From contig VTPC01000880.1 of NCBI GenBank assembly GCA_011009095.1, positions 139,000 through 202,999 on the forward strand: a stretch of 64,000 nt of DNA, given 5' to 3'. The notes below the pieces were generated by a model, which was not told the origin of the DNA, ran no database searches, and was given only the letters and a program-made list of their open reading frames with translations. The translations under genes and the position numbers were made by a program. Below are positions 59,810-64,000 of this stretch, piece by piece. How positions within the stretch are numbered: the first letter of the stretch is position 1; each line of letters starts with the position of its first letter. The DNA is from Ignelater luminosus. Taxonomy: Eukaryota; Arthropoda; Insecta; Coleoptera; Elateridae.

Positions 59810-60895
59810 ATCCGGATCTGGTAAATGCATTGAATCCCGATAAATCTTGTATTGGAGAAAAACGCGATTGTTGCGATCGAAATTTAAAAAACTAGGTGGA
59901 GGGCGATCGCATTGTTGCCACAACGATAAAACATGTCGTCAGAAACAATAATAAATGTTACAAATCTTCAGATTTGGATATTTATAGGCAGCTCTGGCAA
60001 CGTTCGTTGTAACAATTTTGACCTTATACAGCAGTGTTGCCAGAGGAGGGAAAAAGTTTCCAAATTAAGGGAAAATCTGTACCTACTGGCATAGTTTATC
60101 CCTTAATCACCCTTAATGAAAAAAAAAATGTATGTATCGGAACGCAACGCTGATTCTAACAAAGAGATCTCATTCAATTGCACGTCTTGTATGTGACTTA
60201 TCGATTGAAAATCGTTGGAACACGTATATAAGAAAGTAGGTACTGCTGTTCATGTCACGTTTTTTTGGTGGGTTTACTAGTTAACCTCGAAAGAGAACAT
60301 TTGGGATATCAATGATATCATTTTAAACATGCCAAGGAAATCGTTCTTTTGCTAATAGTTACGACTTGAATAGTATCTGACTGTTGTTATCAGTTGTTAT
60401 ATTTAATTTTAATGAGATCAAAGCGTTTTGGGAACATTAAAAAGTAGATCAAGAATCAAGTTTTATATCTAGTTGGCAGATTTATTCAAAACTAAAGACA
60501 AAGAAAAAAATCTCAGTAATCCGGTTCCTCAATGTTATAAAATAAACTTGACAGTTTTGTTCAGAAATAAATTTTATTACAGCATCGTAATCTTGGAAAT
60601 GTTGTTTTTATTACTCTATTAACATGTTAAAATCGCAGTTAACATCTGCCAACATATATGATGCAAATAAAAATGAAAACAAGTATAAACAAAATGCTGC
60701 CAACTCAACTTATTTAATATACAAATCATACTTATCAAGCGTAATTTTTTTTAGAAAATATGTTGGTATTCATTTTAAATAGTATTTAAACCTCATCGAT
60801 TGTGACGCACATCCTGCATGCATTCATTTTTAAAAAAAAGACAATAATAATAATAATAATATAAAATTTATGCATTACTAATTTTAACATTTTTT
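59810..60895. other. AT-rich intron before the shared ZIP tail exon
   Basis: No gene was recognised. It holds a short inverted repeat (CTCTGGCAAC near 59991, GTTGCCAGAG near 60033) and an (AAT)n at 60842-60861. Confidence 0.4.
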
Positions 60896-60902
60896 GTTAC
60901 AG

Positions 60903-60952
60903 CTGGCCACGACCACAGCCACGGTGGTGAAGAGAGGCACGACCATAGATAA
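60903..60952 (+). CDS. Terminal ZIP exon (His-rich tail), probably shared by ZIP-A and ZIP-B
   Basis: Preceded by a pyrimidine-rich acceptor (CATTTTTTGTTACAG, AG at 60901-60902). In phase 1 it reads (A)CT then GHDHSHGGEERHDHR and TAA at 60950-60952. His-rich tails directly after the last membrane segment are common in insect ZIP1-like proteins. The phase fits both the ZIP-B donor at 47573 and the ZIP-A donor at 26747, giving proteins of 388 and 373 residues. No second copy of such an exon was found between ZIP-A and ZIP-B. The 3' UTR follows; a clear AATAAA close by was not found. Confidence 0.8.
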
Positions 60953-60959
60953 ACGGACG

Positions 60960-61925
60960 CATTTCTAATTTTTAGAATGGCTTGTATATAGGCAATTTTT
61001 TTTATTATTATGAATTACGACTGATCGAGACGTGCATTATAAAATGGTATACACAAAATGCCATTTTTAATAAGTTTTGTGTTTGTTTATAGTGATGTGT
61101 GACGTTGCTTTTTTTTAATGATGAACGTAAAAATATTATATTTTTTTAATTCACATTATAATTCATTATACAGGGTGAATCAGTAGAATTCTTTTTTTTT
61201 AATTTAAACAACGAATTATACTTTTAATGACACCTTGTATAACTTAAATGTGATTATTAGATTTATATTTTTATATTGGACGAATATTGAGTAAGTACCT
61301 AGAATTATCTTATTAATTTTTATTTATATGATAATCTTAACAAGCAGATCAATCCTTTTTTATGTAGTGATTTAAAAAAACTAAGATCTCATTCATTTTG
61401 AGAACAAACTAGTATTATTTTTGTTTTTAATTACAATTAGTTATACACTACCTGAAATTTCATGATCGTATGAGGTACATAGCTCTTTTTCAAAATTTTA
61501 TATTTAGAATCATAGTTATTTTTGTGTTACTAGTCACAAACTTCCATAGCCTCAGAGAGCGTGCCAAGAAATTATTTGATACTTTAAATAATCAACCACT
61601 TTTTTATTTCAAGAACCTTATTTAAACCATATTGATAGGATGCATGAAAAATCACGAGCAATTTCCTAAAAAATGATTTTTTCATGTATCTTTCACTATT
61701 TCGTGCAATCAAAAACCAAAGCTAGCTATGAAAAACAAATTTATGACATCTACAAATTACAATATCCTAAAATCTGTTGTCAGTTTTGATTGCACATTAT
61801 TTTGTAATATAACTTTTATTATTTATTTAACGATTATTATTACTTATTTCACAAATAATGATTATAAAATTATTATCGTTAGTAAAAAATAAAAAATCAC
61901 TTAAAAGAAAATTTGTTTTATTTTA
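60960..61925. other. Convergent 3' region of the ZIP and small membrane protein genes
   Basis: Holds the ZIP 3' UTR from the left and the end of the minus-strand gene from the right. AATAAA for the minus-strand gene reads just below its stop (complement near 61921-61927). Confidence 0.4.
61171..61237. mobile_element. Short MITE (67 bp) with TA duplication
   Basis: CAGGGTG at the left and CACCTTG at the right form short imperfect inverted ends, and TA flanks both sides (61169-61170, 61238-61239). Lies in the probable ZIP 3' UTR. Confidence 0.45.
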
Positions 61926-61928
61926 GAT

Positions 61929-62524
61929 TTACACATACATAGTTTCATATGCTGAATCTCTTCTAATGTAATGTCCAATACCCATACATCTTGTATCAAC
62001 ATGATACAAATACGCAAGTAAATGAACAATCATAACTCGTCCAGTGAAAAATCCTAAAAATGTTAATAAATATGGTCGATGTTCAAGTCTTTGTATCAAC
62101 CATTCATATACTTGAAGGGTCGAATAATTAAACATCATGGAACCTAGAATACTATCATGAAATTAACTAATCTTGGAATTCCAACATAATCAGAACATTT
62201 ACCTAAATGATAATCGATGAAGGAAACCAATCAGATACATTGATGGTCTAGAGAATAAATGTACAGCCATGCCATATAACATATTACTAAATAAAATATG
62301 TGATGGGTCATAGTCGGTTATACTAAAACAATCACAAAACTGTTAATCTAGCTTTACCTAGTTCTTATCCAAAATTCTCACCTGCCAAATATACGTGGAT
62401 TTACTGCGTGAATAGACATGAACAAATAAGCCAAACGGCCCTGGACGGTAGCTGCCAAATAAAAATTGTCCCTACATTGATTTAGTAATTCTTCTTCTGT
62501 TTGCGATGTTTGTGCCGGACACAT
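61929..62524 (-). CDS. Unrecognised 161-residue membrane protein (three exons)
   Basis: Exons 62382-62524, 62203-62322 and 61929-62151 join through GT-AG introns of 59 and 51 bases into 162 codons with the stop. The first ATG opens MCPAQTSQTEEELLNQ. The protein has three to four hydrophobic stretches: YLAATVQGRLAYLFMSI, SNMLYGMAVHLF, MYLIGFLHRLSFSILGSMMF and LLTFLGFFTGRVMIVHLLAY, with a polar C-terminus (YIRRDSAYETMYV). No signal peptide or enzyme motif was seen. Short introns and three consistent joins argue for a real gene. I do not recognise the family. It lies tail to tail with the ZIP locus, and AATAAA on the minus strand follows the stop. Confidence 0.75.
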
Positions 62525-62529
62525 TACAT

Positions 62530-63095
62530 TAATTTAGAATCACTTAACACATTCAAAATATAAATAAACTTGTAATTTTATCATTGTGACATGCATGTGC
62601 ACATTTTGAATTTTGATACAAGTTTTGCCAGAAACATGAAGCCTTAACCTATTTAATTTGAAAATTAACAAATAACAAAGATAAAAGGCCACTTGATTTA
62701 ATTCAAAATAGTTATTTGTGTAAAAGCTGCATTTTTTTGGATGACACGAACCATTGTCATCTTTATTTACTAAAACGGCTCTTCGGGCTTATGTTTTGTT
62801 TGAACTATTTTGTTTACTAATTAGATTTATTAAGTACATATTTTAAATTTGTTTTTTAGGTGTCTTAACTTCCATATTTTCCAGCAGAAACAGCCGTTAA
62901 TTGTACCGTGTTAATTTTAATTCTTGAGTGATTATATATTAAGATGAGAGGATACAGCAGTTGCAACCACCTGTATTGGTTGTGTTTTATCTGATTTATG
63001 CTTCCAGGAAAGCATCAAAGAGAATATATATCGTTTTAGTGTAAAATTAAAATATTTGAAAAGAATAAATAAAGAGAAGTTAGGTGTCTTTTTTC
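62530..63095. other. Upstream of the small membrane protein gene
   Basis: Probable promoter side of the gene at 61929-62524. AT-rich, no other feature recognised. Confidence 0.4.
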
Positions 63096-63104
63096 AAGAT
63101 AATT

Positions 63105-63615
63105 TTTGCTGAACTCTAATTGTAAACTTTTCTTCAAACCGATTAATACAAATTTCAGTAATGTTATCTTTTCAAAAAATTCCTTAGGTGTTATTTATAG
63201 AAACTGAAAAAATGTAAACATAAACTCTAGTGGGTTAAAGAACTGGAAGGTATGTAACAATCTTTGGGCATCGTTTAATAATAAAAACGAACAGTAAGAA
63301 TTTATAATTTACAAAAATTATTTTCATTATTTTACATATTACTTTAATGGAATTATTACATTTATATACTAATTACTATCAGAGTTTAAAAGAAAGCTAG
63401 TTAATATAACTTCAGTTTATAAAAAACAGTTTTATCACTGATAACAATGGAAAAACACTTGATCAATTATACAAATAAATGCACTAAATCGTTCTTAACG
63501 AATTTCAAGCACAATAACAAATCTTAACTAGCAAATTTATTTCACAAAAATGAAAAGAATTATGCCTATAAGCTAAAACTTTTACACTCATTTGATGACG
63601 TCACACTGTTAGCAT
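63105..63615 (+). repeat. Dispersed repeat, about 550 bp, copy 2
   Basis: Same orientation and text order as 15800-16400: TTGTAAACTTTTCTTCAAA, GAACTGGAAGGTATG, ATTATTTTACATATTACTTT and TAGCAAATTTATTTCAC. Inverse of 24955-25500. Confidence 0.75.
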
Positions 63616-63619
63616 GTGC

Positions 63620-64000
63620 ACGCATGTGTCAGAATTTCTTGACTGTACCAATTTGCTGTCTTTTCTTTTCCGAGTGTACCTAGAATCTAGTTACAAAAAA
63701 GTTACTTTTAATCATTTAGTGGTTTTAGGTTATGTAATATTTGACAGTTACGTATTATGCTCCAAAAAGTTGGGCATTTATGATTTTAAGAAGGAATAGA
63801 TAAATAATATGACTTTTTAACATATAACAGAAATTTTAAATAGATAGTATTAAGAAAATAATCGAATTAAAAAGCTACTCATAATTTCAAATAACGTGAC
63901 ATTTAAATCATCTCAACAATAAAAAAAATTAATTTCCTAAAAAAGGATTGAATAGAAATAGCAAAGCAAAAATAGGTGGTTGCCCTGAATTTTACGATAT
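63620..64000. other. AT-rich window end, nothing recognised
   Basis: A 61-codon frame at 63614-63799 overlaps the repeat edge and has no family resemblance. Confidence 0.4.

Overview
This window looks like nuclear DNA of an insect, possibly a beetle (the order is a guess). It is AT-rich and gene-sparse, with GT-AG introns ranging from 66 bases to more than 10 kb and a crowd of decayed transposons and old tandem arrays. No bacterial signatures, rRNA or convincing tRNA genes were seen.

Layout. Positions 1-403 hold the end of a C2H2 zinc-finger reading frame. Positions 2516-3909 are a transposon-like repeat carrying a hammerhead ribozyme motif on the minus strand, followed by a P-element transposase relic (4264-4573). 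Two minus-strand RNA-biology genes follow: GAR1 (5503-6228, H/ACA snoRNP) and a four-exon LARP7 (7037-8731, 7SK/U6 binding). From 11.8 to 14.2 kb lies a decayed tandem array of roughly 90-100 bp units. From 15.8 to 21.4 kb lie transposon copies, an LTR-element relic and a non-LTR retrotransposon relic. From 25.7 to 61 kb is a locus of SLC39 (ZIP) zinc transporters. The window ends with an unrecognised three-exon gene for a 161-residue membrane protein (61929-62524, minus) and one more dispersed repeat.

The ZIP locus is the main result. Two paralogous ZIP bodies lie in tandem on the plus strand: ZIP-A (25676-26747, one coding exon) and ZIP-B (46391-47573, two exons). Each stops short of the usual His-rich tail at a donor of the same phase and near-identical sequence. 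The only exon I found that completes either of them is a 50-base one at 60903-60952. This suggests one transcription unit with alternative large bodies and a shared tail, or alternatively a ZIP-A that ends by reading into its intron, where a stop and an AATAAA follow within about 80 bases. The intervening introns are filled with degenerate tandem repeat families, an 1872-bp mariner-like element with inverted repeats of about 650 bp, a hAT MITE nested inside a tandem array, and a 1.1-kb repeat flanking ZIP-B on both sides.

No defence, toxin or viral system was recognised. The most interesting items are the shared ZIP tail exon, the hammerhead ribozyme motif and the unnamed small membrane protein gene.
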